13,555 nt of DNA from JABACD01 sp047639675. Lineage in GTDB: Bacteria > Planctomycetota > UBA1135 > GCA-002686595. The number at the start of each line of letters is the position of its first letter. Position 1 is the first letter of the stretch. The DNA is taken from NCBI GenBank assembly GCA_047639675.1, contig JBLIOI010000124.1, positions 1 to 13,555 of the forward strand, written 5' to 3'. This document shows, piece after piece, positions 1 to 8,078 of the stretch. A program made the position numbers and the translations under genes. A model generated the notes under the pieces. The model saw only the letters and a program-made list of their open reading frames with translations, had not been told where the DNA came from and did not search any database.

Positions 1-37
1 TCATATCGGCTTCGGTTTTATTATATTCCAAAATTGG

Positions 38-61
38 CCCCCCCCCCCCCCAAAAAAAAAA
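38..61. repeat. Homopolymer run C14 then A10
   Basis: Fourteen C (38-51) are followed directly by ten A (52-61). The A run doubles as the T-run of the leftward terminator next to it. Such a pair of long homopolymers is unusual in otherwise complex sequence. It may be a slippage-prone tract, or its length may be wrong in the assembly. Confidence 0.9.
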
Positions 62-82
62 CCCCAGGTAAGGAGCTGGGGG
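52..82 (-). terminator. Rho-independent terminator facing left
   Basis: On the minus strand a 6-bp GC-rich stem (CCCCAG at 62-67 pairing with CTGGGG at 76-81, loop 68-75) is followed by ten T. This is a textbook intrinsic terminator layout. The only candidate gene it could serve inside the window is the broken minus-strand reading frame at 195-578. Confidence 0.75.
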
Positions 83-194
83 ATTTAAAAGTCACCTGCA
101 TTCCATTACTCCAGAGCGCACGATGGAGCTACGGATCAAAGGTAAACTCCATCCCGCTGGATAGATTCATACCCGATCCGCACTAGGCTTTGAC

Positions 195-578
195 CTAATC
201 GCGAGACCAAGCCCGAAAGATCCGTGTGTCGTCCGAATCGAAGCTGAAAAAGGCCCTCACGCCAGCCCAGCGCGCCTCGACATTGGCACTGGCTGTTCGA
301 TACACAACACGGGTGGTTTAGTTCGTGCCTGCCAACAAGCCATCACCAAATTGCTGGCCGTCAAAAGGCTTAGCTTCCGCCATGCTCGGCCAGCAGGTCT
401 TGCCGGGAGGAAAGTATTCGCCGATGACAACGAAGTTGTCCGCCGCAACACTCACGCGGCCCTCGGTGCGCAGGAGGGCGCCTCCTCAAAGGTCGTCGAA
501 TCGGCGGTCGCTTGAGCCTGGAGGGGAGTGATGGCGAAGAGCGTCGCAGGGCCGAAGTCTGTGATGTCCGATAAGCAT
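195..578 (-). pseudogene. Broken small secreted-protein gene (degenerate frame)
   Basis: I do not recognise this gene. A minus-strand ATG at 578-576 has AGGAG nine bases upstream. The frame of that ATG meets TGA at 488-486, TAA at 320-318 and TAG at 197-195. Between these stops it reads as convincing protein: one stretch contains NFVVIGEYFPPGKTCWPSMA, and the stretch after the TAA contains WAGVRAFFSFDSDDTRIF. Between about 560 and 490 the protein-like reading is instead in another frame, with a hydrophobic stretch ending in LFAITPLQAQA like a signal peptide. One shift just after the start and one near 490 would join these into a short exported protein. The intact ribosome binding site and the terminator at 52-82 suggest a once-functional gene. 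Sequencing error at an assembly end would give the same picture. Alternatively only the piece ending at the TAA is real. Confidence 0.45.
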
Positions 579-587
579 GGCAGAGAT

Positions 588-592
588 CTCCT
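588..592 (-). promoter_or_regulatory. Shine-Dalgarno site of the broken gene
   Basis: AGGAG on the minus strand, nine bases before the ATG at 578-576. It is one of the better ribosome binding sites in the window, and it is the main reason for taking this ATG as the original start of the degenerate gene. Confidence 0.45.
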
Positions 593-606
593 GTCGGGAG
601 CGTGAG

Positions 607-622
607 GCGGATTTCTATCCGC
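607..622. repeat. Small inverted repeat, 6-bp stem
   Basis: GCGGAT (607-612) and ATCCGC (617-622) form a hairpin with a 4-base loop, upstream of the broken gene. It could lie in that gene's leader or be an operator half-site pair. It is short enough to be chance. Nothing else stands out between 623 and 710. Confidence 0.3.
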
Positions 623-710
623 TCTGGTCTATGGGCTTCCTCACCTGACGCAGATCACGCTAAAAAAACTGTCGTGGGATTTTGAGCTTCAAGCTGGATC
701 GTCATACCGC

Positions 711-761
711 CCTAAAAGGACACACACCCCGTGCCCTTCATCGAAGGGCACGGGGTGTGTG
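711..761 (-). terminator. Strong 19-bp hairpin terminator of the dehydrogenase gene
   Basis: A perfect 19-bp inverted repeat (721-739 with 743-761, three-base loop) begins 27 bases beyond the stop codon of the dehydrogenase. On the minus strand it is followed by TCCTTTTAGG, a short T-run. The very stable stem and its position make an intrinsic terminator the natural reading. The weak T-run means it might also act as an mRNA-stabilising hairpin. Confidence 0.8.
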
Positions 762-788
762 GTCGCGGGCCAAGAGCCCAAGAAAGGT

Positions 789-1847
789 CTACTTCTTTGC
801 GGCGCGCGCTTCTTCCAAGCGGGCGTTCGCCAAACGTTCGGCAGCCTCATTGGTCGGAATATTGTCTTCGCGAGAGATCTCGAAGACGCGTTTCAGGTTC
901 GGTCCGATGCGCGCGATACGCTCCCGGGCATAGATTTCGTCGTACCCGCTGGGTAGAAGCTCTACCGAAACGTTGATGATTCCACCGGCGTTCAAAACGT
1001 AGTCAGGCGCGTAGAGAATGCCCGCATCTCGAACCACGCCAGCGTGGCGTGCCTCGAGCATCTGGTTGTTAGCACAACCCGCGATGGCGCGGCAGTTGAG
1101 CAGCGGGATCGTTTCATCGTTGATGCCAGCACCACGCGCACAGGGCGAGTAGATGTCGCACTCAAGTGAGAGGTGATCCTCGTCGCTGACCACGCCGAAG
1201 CCGTACTCCTTCTGCAGCTCCTGGACGCGCGCTTCGTTGATGTCGCAGATCGTGACATCCGCGCCTTCTTCCTTAAGCAAGATCGCGAGTGCGCCGCCCA
1301 CAGCGCCCACGCCTTGGATGACAATCTTCTTGTCCTTCAAGCTCGGAGAACCGTCCAGCTCTTCAGCGACGGCACGCAGTCCGATCAAGCAGCCATCCGC
1401 AGTGAACGGGCTCGGGTTGCCAGAGCTACCTTTGGAGCGCTTGAGGCCTGTCACCCAACGCGTCTCTTGTTGAACGATCTCGAGATCCGGGATCCCGATA
1501 TTCATATCCTCAGCGGTGATGTAAAGCCCATCGAGGCTATCGATGAAGCGGCCCATAGCGCGGAACAACTTCTCGCTCTTGACGACTTTGGGGTCGCCAA
1601 GGATCACCGACTTGCCACCACCCAATCCGGTTTCCGCAACAGCTGACTTCAAGGTCATGCCGCGCGAGAGACGCAACACATCAAAGAGCGCTTCATCCTC
1701 CGAAGCATAGGGCCACATGCGCATGCCACCGAGCGACGGGCCGAGGGATGTGTCGTGAACTGCGATCAGGGCGTGGAGTCCAGATTCTTGATCGCGGCAG
1801 CGCACGACTTTTTCATAGCCGTCGACTTGGATGTCGGTGATTTCCAT
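789..1847 (-). CDS. Leucine (branched-chain amino acid) dehydrogenase
   Basis: Reversible NAD+-dependent oxidative deamination of leucine, valine or isoleucine to the 2-oxo acid in the cytoplasm (Glu/Leu/Phe/Val dehydrogenase family). The 352-residue product has the usual length. The N-terminal catalytic domain carries LGGMRMW (39-45), the substrate lysine in MTLK (K67), the catalytic lysine in GGGKSVI (K79) and Asp114 in TAEDMNIG. The Rossmann domain has GVGAVGGALA (179-188), with an acidic residue (D202) ending the next strand, which fits NAD+ rather than NADP+. A conserved NAGGIINV follows at 286-293. The ATG at 1847 was chosen over one 19 codons upstream (1904) because its protein start, MEITDIQVDGYEKVV, lines up with the start of Bacillus leucine dehydrogenases. 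Neither start has a good ribosome binding site. The gene lies 129 bases downstream of topA on the same strand and could share its transcript. Valine or phenylalanine preference cannot be excluded. Confidence 0.94.
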   Translation of the reverse strand: MEITDIQVDGYEKVVRCRDQESGLHALIAVHDTSLGPSLGGMRMWPYASEDEALFDVLRLSRGMTLKSAVAETGLGGGKSVILGDPKVVKSEKLFRAMGRFIDSLDGLYITAEDMNIGIPDLEIVQQETRWVTGLKRSKGSSGNPSPFTADGCLIGLRAVAEELDGSPSLKDKKIVIQGVGAVGGALAILLKEEGADVTICDINEARVQELQKEYGFGVVSDEDHLSLECDIYSPCARGAGINDETIPLLNCRAIAGCANNQMLEARHAGVVRDAGILYAPDYVLNAGGIINVSVELLPSGYDEIYARERIARIGPNLKRVFEISREDNIPTNEAAERLANARLEEARAAKK

Positions 1848-1976
1848 GCTCGGAGGGAGGGTTTCGTTTGCGGGCTCTATTAACAGGAAAGGCAGGCTGC
1901 GCATGATATCCGCAAGCCCGCCTCCCGTCGAGAGTGCAGCTTAGTTGCCGCAGCTCTTCAAATGCCTACTAGAGTC

Positions 1977-4673
1977 CTAGGAAGCGTCTTTTTTCGTTTT
2001 CTTAGCCTTAGTAGTGGCCTTCTTCGCGACTTTCTTGGAAGCCGCTTTTTTCTTGGTCGCCTTCTTCTTTGAAGCCTTCTTCTTGGCGCTCTTTTTCTTT
2101 TTGCGGCGTACCTTTCCCGTCGCTTCTCGAACCGTAATTAGGTCGCAGGCGATTTCCAAAGTGACTTTTTCAGGATCGGCGTCCTTCTCGATAGAGGCGT
2201 GAATCGTGCCGTCGCTGACATAAGGACCGTAGGGCCCCGAGAGCAAACGAATCGGCAGCTCGGTTTTCGGGTCGACGCCGAGCTCCTTCAGAACCTTGGA
2301 CGCGCGGCGCTTTCCGCCACGTGCGGGCGGCTCTGCCAGCTTCTCGAGAGCCTTCTCCATCGTCAAGTCCCAGATATCTTCGGGCTTCTCTAGGCTGCGA
2401 GTGTCGCTGCCGCGCTTCACGTACGAACCGTATCGGCCGTAGTCACACAACACATCCTCGCCGTCCGGGTCCTGACCGACGACACGCGGCAATTTCAGCA
2501 TCTTCATCGCGTCTTCGAGGGTCACCTCCTCGACGTCCATACCCGGAAGTAGCGACTTCATCTTGGGCTCGTCGTCGTTCTCGCCGAGCTGGAAGTAGGC
2601 ACCGTAACGCCCTGTCTTGGCGTAGACCTTGCAATCAGTCTCGGGATCTTCACCCAACTCTTGCGGACCTGAGCCCTTGCGCAGAATCTCCTCAGCAGCC
2701 GCGATCGTTAACTCGTCGGGAGCCAAGCCATCCGGCACTGTAGCTCGCTCTTCGCCACGTTCCAGGTAAGGCCCATAGCGTCCAACCCGAACGTTGATCA
2801 TGTTCCCCTCTGCATCTTTGCCAAGCGGCAAGGTGCAAACGTCGCGCGCATCAATCTCGGTTTGAATCAGGTTCTTAAGCCCGGCGGTTCCGCCTTCGCC
2901 CTTTTCACCGAAGTAGAAACGTTTGAGATAAGGCAGGGCCTCCATCGTCCCGAGAGCGATGGCATCCAAGTCATCCTCCATGCGCGCGGTAAATGTCGTA
3001 TCAACGAGCCCACCGAAGTGCTGCTCCATCAACTTCACAACAGCGAAGGCAACGAAAGTCGGAACAAGAGCTGTGCCTTGCTTGACGACATAAGAGCGTG
3101 AGAGAATCGTGTCGATGATCGTCGCATACGTGCTCGGACGTCCAACGCCGCAGCCCTCAAGCATCTTCACTAAGGAAGCCTCGGTGTAACGCGCAGGCGG
3201 TTGGGTCGTGTGATCTTTAGAGATCAGCGACTTCAAGTCGACCACTTCGCCTTCACTCACCGCCGGCAGGAGTAGCTCCTTGTCCGCCAACTCAGCATCA
3301 GGATCATCCGCGCCCTCGACGTAGGCACGCAGGTATCCCGGGAACTCAATCGTCTTGCCCGTTGCCTGGAAGACTGCGCGACCGTCAGAAATCTTGAGCG
3401 TCATACGATGACCTCTGGCGTCCTCCATTTGGCAGGCCATGGTCCGCTTCCAGATCATCTCGTAGACCTTGTACTCGCGATCGTTCAACGTTGCCCGTAA
3501 GTCCTCGGGGCGTTTGAACTCTTCCGAAGGACGAATTGCTTCGTGCGCCTCTTGGGCGTTCTTGACCTTCGTCTTGTAGATGCGGGGCTCGTCCGGAACG
3601 AACTCCTTGCCGTACAAGCGCTCGATTGCACTGCGTGAAGAGTCGATAGCGGACTGTGCCAAACTGGTCGAGTCCGTTCTCATGTAAGTGATGAGGCCGT
3701 TCTCGTACAAGCGTTGGGCCGCCTGCATGGTCACCCGCGCGGAAAGACGCAATTTGCGGTTGGCTTCCTGCTGCAGCGTACTTGTTGTGAAAGGCGGTGC
3801 AGGGCGATCCGTATAGGGCTTGCGCTCAACGCTCGAGACCTTCCAATCCGACTTGCCCAGGTCTTCGACGAGCTGTGTCGCCATCGGCTCGTCAATTAAG
3901 CAGACATCGGCGCTCTTACCGTCGCCACTCTTGAGCAAGCCGGTTTCGCTGTCGAAGTCCTTGCCGCGCGCAATGCGCTTTCCGTCGAGTGATGAGAGTA
4001 CCGTTGAGAACTCCGGCCCGCGGCCTGCTTGGAATCCAGCGGTGAGGTCCCAGTAGGTGCTCTTGACAAAGCGTTGGCGTTCACGCTCGCGCTCGACGAT
4101 CAAGCGCACCGTGACCGATTGCACGCGCCCCGCCGACAAACGCGGGGCAACCTTGCGCCACAAGATTGGCGAAATCTCATAGCCGTAAAGGCGGTCGAGA
4201 ATCCGTCGTGTTTCTTGAGCCTTGACCATACGCGTGTCCAGTTCGCGCGGGTTTGCCAGAGCTTCGTGGATGGCCTTCTTCGTGATCTCGTGGAAGACGA
4301 GGCGCTTTTGAGGGATGTTCGGCGCGAGGACTTCAATCAAGTGCCATGAAATGGCTTCACCCTCGCGGTCCTCATCGGTCGCTAGATAGACGACGTCGAC
4401 TTCCTTCAACAGATCGCGCAGCTTCTTAACCTGCTTCTTTTTCTCTGTCGGGACGACGTAGATAGGTTCGAACTCGTGATCGACGTTGATGCCGAGTCGC
4501 GACCATTTCTCCCCCTTAATATCCTTGGGGATTTCGGAGGCGGAAGTGGGCAAATCACGGATGTGGCCAATGCTGGCTTCAACGTGATAACCCTTAGGCA
4601 GGAATTTCGCGATGGTCCGAGCCTTCGTCGGGGATTCGACGATGACTAGGGCCTTTTCCGGGAGTGACACCAT
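1977..4673 (-). CDS. topA: DNA topoisomerase I (type IA)
   Basis: Relaxes negative supercoils by passing one strand through a transient break, with a 5'-phosphotyrosine link. The 898-residue protein starts with a Toprim domain: KALVIVESPTKA with E13, and the metal-binding DEDRE at D100/D102/E104. The topoisomerase core has PFTTSTLQQEA near 294-304, the catalytic Tyr330 and Arg332 in GLITYMRTDS, and GVGRPSTYATII at 509-520. In place of the zinc fingers of the E. coli enzyme, the C-terminus has four copies of the topoisomerase C-terminal repeat, recognisable by G(R/P)YG(P/A/S)Y at 631, 688, 746 and 813. Residues 854-898 form a tail in which about half the residues are lysine, with AKKK/SKKK units like a histone H1 tail, presumably for DNA binding. 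The ATG at 4673 places the Toprim motif at the usual distance from the N-terminus. Its ribosome binding site is weak. It diverges from the helicase gene across a 243-base gap. Confidence 0.98.
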   Translation of the reverse strand: MVSLPEKALVIVESPTKARTIAKFLPKGYHVEASIGHIRDLPTSASEIPKDIKGEKWSRLGINVDHEFEPIYVVPTEKKKQVKKLRDLLKEVDVVYLATDEDREGEAISWHLIEVLAPNIPQKRLVFHEITKKAIHEALANPRELDTRMVKAQETRRILDRLYGYEISPILWRKVAPRLSAGRVQSVTVRLIVERERERQRFVKSTYWDLTAGFQAGRGPEFSTVLSSLDGKRIARGKDFDSETGLLKSGDGKSADVCLIDEPMATQLVEDLGKSDWKVSSVERKPYTDRPAPPFTTSTLQQEANRKLRLSARVTMQAAQRLYENGLITYMRTDSTSLAQSAIDSSRSAIERLYGKEFVPDEPRIYKTKVKNAQEAHEAIRPSEEFKRPEDLRATLNDREYKVYEMIWKRTMACQMEDARGHRMTLKISDGRAVFQATGKTIEFPGYLRAYVEGADDPDAELADKELLLPAVSEGEVVDLKSLISKDHTTQPPARYTEASLVKMLEGCGVGRPSTYATIIDTILSRSYVVKQGTALVPTFVAFAVVKLMEQHFGGLVDTTFTARMEDDLDAIALGTMEALPYLKRFYFGEKGEGGTAGLKNLIQTEIDARDVCTLPLGKDAEGNMINVRVGRYGPYLERGEERATVPDGLAPDELTIAAAEEILRKGSGPQELGEDPETDCKVYAKTGRYGAYFQLGENDDEPKMKSLLPGMDVEEVTLEDAMKMLKLPRVVGQDPDGEDVLCDYGRYGSYVKRGSDTRSLEKPEDIWDLTMEKALEKLAEPPARGGKRRASKVLKELGVDPKTELPIRLLSGPYGPYVSDGTIHASIEKDADPEKVTLEIACDLITVREATGKVRRKKKKSAKKKASKKKATKKKAASKKVAKKATTKAKKTKKDAS

Positions 4674-4805
4674 GGTTCTTCGATGGGTTTCGGTCCGGGG
4701 GGGAGGCTGTTAGAAGGCGCAATTGATAAGGTGCTCTGAGCCAGAGTCAAGCTCCAGTCGAGCAAAGGTCTGATCTGTGGCACCAACAAACCCACCCCCC
4801 AAACA

Positions 4806-4840
4806 GACCCTAAACCACTTTAGAAAAACAGTTTAGGGTC
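4806..4840. promoter_or_regulatory. 10-bp inverted repeat between topA and the helicase gene
   Basis: GACCCTAAAC (4806-4815) and GTTTAGGGTC (4831-4840) are perfect inverted copies around a 15-base A/T-rich spacer, so half-site centres are 25 bp apart. No T-run follows on either strand, so it is not an intrinsic terminator. Its place in a divergent intergenic region, about 75 bases before the helicase start and 130 before topA, suggests a dimeric regulator site acting on one or both genes. That role is an inference. Confidence 0.55.
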
Positions 4841-4848
4841 AACTAACG

Positions 4849-4861
4849 GCCCAATTTGGGC
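4849..4861. promoter_or_regulatory. 13-bp palindrome, possible second operator
   Basis: GCCCAA-T-TTGGGC is a perfect 6-bp dyad around one central base, eight bases to the right of the larger inverted repeat. It may be a separate protein-binding site or part of the same regulatory element. I could not place convincing -35 and -10 boxes around it. Confidence 0.35.
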
Positions 4862-4916
4862 TCTCCACGGTTCCTGCGGTTCTAATGTCGCGCCGAACGG
4901 AATAGCTGACGCAAGA

Positions 4917-7900
4917 ATGGGTCAATCGGAAGACAAAAAGGCACTCGAAGGCCAGGATACGGGCTCAGCTCCCCCCTGGGAGAATACTGTCGACGGAGTC
5001 CTTTTTCTGACCTTCCGCACCCACGGCAATGACCCATCAGTCGGCGAAATGCTCGGTCTCCGGGCAGAGATTGTCTCAGCTGGCCAGGTGACAGCCGAAC
5101 TCCAACTGGAGTGTTCGGATGAGGCCCCCGAGGAGTGCTGGAAACAACTGACCTCCTTCGCTGCCGGGTATCCGCTGATCGTTGTCGACGTGGCCGAGTT
5201 CTGCGCCTGGAATGCATTCTTGTCAACAGAAGTGGACAGCTTGTCGCAAGTCACTGGGCTGGGCGAAGTCGCTGCATTGTTGGCCCCTAGCCGGATCTCA
5301 AACCAGCCGCAGGAACTCGTCGCCACACTCCATCCAGTGGCCAAGAGCAGTGACTGCACGCCCGATCAATTGCGAAGCGCACTCAGTGAACTTGCGCGAC
5401 GCTTCTTGTCGCGCGATCGCGACACGGTCCACGCCATATCCGTTTCGCTAGCTACAGCTTGGTCGCGAATGTTTGTGACGGAGCCGGAGGCCGCAGAACG
5501 CATTGGGCGCGTACTGACCCTCTTGCAATCCCTCGACGCCTGGAACAGTTGCACTCCGTCCAATGAAGGAGTGACCTCGCTGCGCTTCGAAAGCGACTCC
5601 GTCGAAACGGAGTTTCTACCGCTAGTACTCGCCGAGGCTGAACCGTATTGGCAAACCCTTGCGGCGGACTGGCATAGCTACAAGCCGCTGCCGCCGCAAA
5701 AAGAGGGTGGATTGCCGTGGACGAAAGAAGACGCCGCCCTTTTAGATCTGGCCTTCACCGAACACTTGCCTGCAATCTTCGCCGAGCAGGCTGGCGAGGG
5801 AGCGGCCTCCGCATATCGCGCTAGCCAACACTCTGTCTCTCGTGAAGTCGCAGCCAACTTTGGCCACCAAGAAAAGCCAGAGACACAACTACTACTTGTT
5901 CACGCGCCAACAGGAACAGGCAAGACACTCGGATATCTACTCCCCGCGCTCTTGTGGGCCGGACGTCACGACGTGCGCGTTGGCGTTTCAACTTTCACGC
6001 GTGCTCTTCAAGAACAAGCAATCGATCGTGAAGTTCCGCGCGCCCTCGAGGTCCTAAAGCGCATGGGAGTAGGAAGGGCTCTACGGGTCTCCATGCTCAA
6101 GGGTCGCGAAAACTATCTGTGCTGGCGCACACTCAAATTGCACGTCCCCGCATTTGAAGCAGCGGGCGAGCAGTGGTTGGCTTTCTGTCAGCTCTTGGCC
6201 TTCTCGTTGACCGATTCAACCGGCGACCTCGACCGTTTGCCGCGACGCGCCCCTATTGAGTTCACCCACAACGCGACCTATCGTTCCACCCTCAGCGAGT
6301 TACTCAAACAAGTTCGGGCGCGCACTTCATGCTGCCGTGCAAAGGAAGACAAGGTCGCTTGCGCTGCCGAAGTAGCGCGTTGGCGCGCGGAACGCAGTCA
6401 CCTGGTCGTAACGAATCACAGCTTCGCCCTAGCGCGCCAAGAATTTTTTCGTCACATCATTTTTGATGAGTGCGAACACCTGCACGATCAAGCGCATTCC
6501 GCCTGGAGCCACCAGGTTCAAATGCACGAGGTCACCTCTCTACTCGACAGACTTTATGCCCCCGAGAAGTCGAGGACGCGTAGTCTCTTTGTGCGCATTG
6601 CCAAGCGTATCATCGATGGCTCACCAAGCTGGGAGACGCTGCAGATCTGTCGCGAACGGAGCGATGAGATGCGTTCCACATTTCACGAACTGCAAGACCA
6701 GGTAGGAGCCTTTGACACTTGGCGCAAGTCGAAATCCCGCGAGCGCGATGACCGTGAAGACCATTCGCTGCTGCGCGAGTACGTCGAAAGCGACTTGGGC
6801 AAATCGCTGATAGTCAAACGCGTCATGTTTTGTCGCGTCGGCAATCAACTCGACGAAAAGCTCGCTGAGCTAGCGGAACGGCTTGAGAAACTCGGTGCGG
6901 GCCGCATGGCTCGCTTGCGGCGCACAATCGACATTGTACGCACGGAACTGGTTGAAATCATCGACGCCGTTTCCGCTTGGCTGCCGCTGCAAGAAGGTAA
7001 GCCGCATTTCAACTCACGGACTTTTCACGATGTCGAAGTTGACGCAAACGGAGGTTTAGAGCTCTCTGCGCGAGTCTTGCTGCCGAATGAGTATCTCGGG
7101 CGTTTCTACTACCCGACCCTCTCGACCGCATCTTTTCTATCAGCCACAACCTTCCTGCAAGGCGGGTTCGATGCGGCCACAGCCTATCTAGGGCTCGATC
7201 GCGCGGTGCAAGCTGCGGACGATGACCCCGACCTCTTGTGCAGCCTGCGCACTTTTCGCGCACCAGAGGTCTTTGACTACGGGAGAGTCCTGGTCGCTGT
7301 ACCGCGCGACGCGCCGTCCGTTTCGCGCGACAAGGAAGGCTTCTTGCTGTATGTCCGCGACTTCATCGCCAAACTTGGCGAACGTACGAACGGCCGCATC
7401 TTGGCGCTCTTCACCAATGCCGAAGACGTCAAGCGAGTTGGTGCTCGCCTCGAGGGTCACTTCCGTGCCCGAAACATCGGACTCCTCTACCAAAACATGC
7501 CGGGCACCACGAAAGAGGAGCTCAGCGACTCGTTCCGCCGCCGCAAGGACTCGATTCTTCTCGGCGTGGACACGTTTTGGTACGGCGCAGACTTCCCTGG
7601 CGACACCCTCGAACACTTGGTTATCGTACGCCTGCCCTACGGCGTACCGGACCGCTATCACCACGCTCAGTGTGGCGTACTTGGTATCGCAGAACAGCGC
7701 CGACAAATCTACATGCCACGCGCCCTCGCCAAGTTTCGCCAAGGCTTTGGTCGCTTGATGCGGCGCGTTGAAGACCATGGCTGCGTTTATCTGCTCGACC
7801 ACCGCGTTGTCGACCCCCGTCACCGCGCGTTCCTGCGCGAGTTGCCTATCGCACGCATCGGTGAAGACATCGAAGGTCTCGCGCGCATGGTGCGTGGCGA

Positions 7901-8078
7901 CACAGATCGCTGCTTCCATCAGGCAATGATTCACGTCGGCTTGGAAGAGTCCGCGCGACCGCTCGCCGTCGACGAACTACCGCAACGAGACATCGAACGC
8001 TTTGAGCCCGACCACAAGGATGCGGACTCCACCAATATCGCCCCCTCTGAGATCGACATGGAGGATCTCCCATTTTGA
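4917..8078 (+). CDS. DinG/XPD-type superfamily 2 DNA helicase with degenerate exonuclease-like N-terminus
   Basis: Likely an ATP-dependent 5'-3' DNA helicase of repair or replication. The 1053-residue protein has Walker A APTGTGKT (K336), a DEAH-type box written DECEH (517-521), the GRENYLC segment (397-402), a late domain with LSATTFL (741-747), and motif VI QGFGRLMRR (942-950). Cysteines at 402, 472, 473 and 482 lie where DinG/XPD proteins carry their iron-sulphur cluster, but their spacing is unusual. Residues 25-170 resemble the DnaQ-type exonuclease fused to Bacillus-type DinG, yet the first motif reads FLTFRTHG where a DxE would be expected, and the later acidic motifs are not recognisable. 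The domain is therefore probably not a nuclease. A low-similarity linker follows (about 175-325), and the last 40 residues are acidic. The ATG at 4917 has no clear ribosome binding site. The stop overlaps the prmA start, so the two genes form an operon. Confidence 0.9.
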   Translation: MGQSEDKKALEGQDTGSAPPWENTVDGVLFLTFRTHGNDPSVGEMLGLRAEIVSAGQVTAELQLECSDEAPEECWKQLTSFAAGYPLIVVDVAEFCAWNAFLSTEVDSLSQVTGLGEVAALLAPSRISNQPQELVATLHPVAKSSDCTPDQLRSALSELARRFLSRDRDTVHAISVSLATAWSRMFVTEPEAAERIGRVLTLLQSLDAWNSCTPSNEGVTSLRFESDSVETEFLPLVLAEAEPYWQTLAADWHSYKPLPPQKEGGLPWTKEDAALLDLAFTEHLPAIFAEQAGEGAASAYRASQHSVSREVAANFGHQEKPETQLLLVHAPTGTGKTLGYLLPALLWAGRHDVRVGVSTFTRALQEQAIDREVPRALEVLKRMGVGRALRVSMLKGRENYLCWRTLKLHVPAFEAAGEQWLAFCQLLAFSLTDSTGDLDRLPRRAPIEFTHNATYRSTLSELLKQVRARTSCCRAKEDKVACAAEVARWRAERSHLVVTNHSFALARQEFFRHIIFDECEHLHDQAHSAWSHQVQMHEVTSLLDRLYAPEKSRTRSLFVRIAKRIIDGSPSWETLQICRERSDEMRSTFHELQDQVGAFDTWRKSKSRERDDREDHSLLREYVESDLGKSLIVKRVMFCRVGNQLDEKLAELAERLEKLGAGRMARLRRTIDIVRTELVEIIDAVSAWLPLQEGKPHFNSRTFHDVEVDANGGLELSARVLLPNEYLGRFYYPTLSTASFLSATTFLQGGFDAATAYLGLDRAVQAADDDPDLLCSLRTFRAPEVFDYGRVLVAVPRDAPSVSRDKEGFLLYVRDFIAKLGERTNGRILALFTNAEDVKRVGARLEGHFRARNIGLLYQNMPGTTKEELSDSFRRRKDSILLGVDTFWYGADFPGDTLEHLVIVRLPYGVPDRYHHAQCGVLGIAEQRRQIYMPRALAKFRQGFGRLMRRVEDHGCVYLLDHRVVDPRHRAFLRELPIARIGEDIEGLARMVRGDTDRCFHQAMIHVGLEESARPLAVDELPQRDIERFEPDHKDADSTNIAPSEIDMEDLPF
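8060..8065 (+). promoter_or_regulatory. prmA: Ribosome binding site fixing the TTG start of prmA
   Basis: GGAGGA lies inside the last codons of the helicase gene, nine bases before the TTG at 8075. It supports TTG as the true start. Translation of prmA would then begin where helicase translation ends. Confidence 0.7.

Noticed and set aside
1173..1646. 157-codon plus-strand frame opposite the dehydrogenase
   Set aside because: Antisense shadow of a strongly conserved enzyme; no ribosome binding site or family motif.
1985..2110. Apparent DNA repeat of TTCTT/TTTTT units
   Set aside because: It is the reverse complement of lysine codons in the topA tail, not a separate repeat element.
4815..4842. 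TTGACC on the minus strand as a -35 box for topA
   Set aside because: The nearest TA-rich -10 candidate is only about 14 bases away, too close for a standard promoter; it also lies within the inverted repeat, which explains the sequence equally well.
7188..7934. 248-codon open frame on the minus strand inside the helicase gene
   Set aside because: It lies wholly antisense to the conserved helicase C-terminal motifs and its product shows no recognisable domain; GC-rich coding DNA often leaves such frames open.
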